Part shown: positions 5,428 through 5,700 of the stretch, piece by piece
Layout: each line of letters opens with the position of its first letter
Position numbering within the stretch: position 1 is the stretch's first letter
Source: Peptostreptococcaceae bacterium
GTDB lineage: Bacteria > Bacillota > Clostridia > Peptostreptococcales > Peptostreptococcaceae
DNA length: 5,700 bases
Direction of reading: 5' to 3'
Assembly (NCBI GenBank): GCA_029983575.1
Contig: JASBZE010000101.1
Span: 1-5,700, forward strand
Notes under the pieces: model-generated
The model's input: the letters and a program-made list of their open reading frames with translations, nothing else
Told to the model about the DNA's origin: nothing
The model's database searches: none
Position numbers and translations under genes: made by a program

Positions 5428-5488
5428 ATTTGAAATAGAGGAAAAAGAGTTTGATTTTGTTTCGACGGCACAGTATAGAATAAAATAG
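5405..5488 (+). CDS. Possible 27-residue reading frame overlapping the end of the sdpI-like gene
   Basis: ATG 5405 to TAG 5486-5488 encodes 27 charged residues that begin MRVLLKNRFEIEEKEF and end VSTAQYRIK. It overlaps the last 23 bases of the sdpI-like gene in another frame and has no clear ribosome site. It may be chance or the tail of a lost gene. I recognise nothing in it. Confidence 0.15.
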   Translation: MRVLLKNRFEIEEKEFDFVSTAQYRIK

Positions 5489-5491
5489 TTA

Positions 5492-5533
5492 AAAGTCAAA
5501 GGCTTCGCAAGTGGCTAAGCCACCATTGACTTT
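5492..5533. terminator. Complex hairpin downstream of the sdpI-like gene
   Basis: AAAGTCAA (5492-5499) pairs with TTGACTTT (5526-5533) as an outer stem. Inside, either GTGGCT (5511-5516) pairs with AGCCAC (5518-5523), or GGCTT (5501-5505) pairs with AAGCC (5517-5521); the two cannot form together. The inner part is clearly more GC-rich than its surroundings. Its position 65 bases after the last gene suits a transcription end, possibly for both directions, but no long T-run follows on the + strand. An inserted repeat or recombination site is the alternative. Confidence 0.45.
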
Positions 5534-5700
5534 CAACTAGTCCTATCCTTTTAAAAACGTGCAAACAAAAATCAAAAAAATATCAAGCGCTTTGGAAAAT
5601 GTCTTAAAAACTGACTAACATAAGTACTGGAAGCCAATATAAAATTGGAGTCTGTAAAATATTTTGTGTATGCCCCTCCTGATATAGTATATAATAACTA
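5534..5700. other. Non-coding tail of the window
   Basis: I see no gene on either strand. There is a short hairpin, CCAAT-ATAAA-ATTGG (5634-5648). On the minus strand AGGAGGGG (complement of 5672-5679) resembles a ribosome site, but no suitable start codon follows it. TATAAT at 5690-5695 may be a -10 box for something beyond the window; no -35 at proper spacing is evident. Confidence 0.3.

Noticed and set aside
5690..5695. TATAAT near the right edge as a promoter
   Set aside because: No -35 at suitable spacing and no gene visible before the window ends.

Overview
The window is very AT-rich, uses AGA and ATA codons freely, and has strong Gram-positive ribosome sites (AAAGGAGGT, AAGGAGG). This points to a low-GC member of the Bacillota, probably a clostridial relative; the species cannot be told from the sequence. 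All convincing genes lie on the + strand. No tRNA, rRNA, CRISPR array or transposase gene is visible.

Layout. Bases 1-135 hold a consensus promoter (TTGACA-N17-TATAAT), a 15-bp inverted repeat and a second extended -10 promoter. Bases 136-356 encode a small Xre-type helix-turn-helix regulator broken by a -1 frame change in a run of seven A. Bases 357-526 hold two inverted repeats and the start region of an ABC exporter, where the reading frame again has no clean start codon. The ABC half-transporter runs to 2053. A 367-bp segment bounded by near-perfect 21/22-base inverted repeats (2130-2150 and 2475-2496) contains a 69-residue peptide gene (2224-2433). Next come a radical SAM enzyme (2642-3649), a PqqD-like/GNAT-like fusion (3712-4497) and, after a 250-bp gap with its own promoter and palindrome, an SdpI-type membrane protein (4750-5427). 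The last 270 bases hold a complex hairpin and no convincing gene.

How the parts fit. This is best read as a peptide-antibiotic (RiPP) cluster. The 69-residue product has a polar leader-like N-terminus and a Cys-free, Val/Ala/Gly/Ile-rich hydrophobic C-terminal half. The PqqD-like domain would bind the leader and present the peptide to the radical SAM enzyme. The GNAT-like half may add a second modification or act as a scaffold. The ABC transporter would export the product, and the SdpI homologue, which belongs to the immunity family for the membrane-active toxin SDP of Bacillus subtilis, would protect the producer. The Xre protein is the likely local regulator.

The combination does not match any RiPP class I can name with confidence: no cysteine in the precursor, a radical SAM enzyme without the Cys ligands of a SPASM domain, a PqqD-GNAT fusion, and SdpI-type immunity. 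The chemistry and the product's activity are inferred from gene content only.
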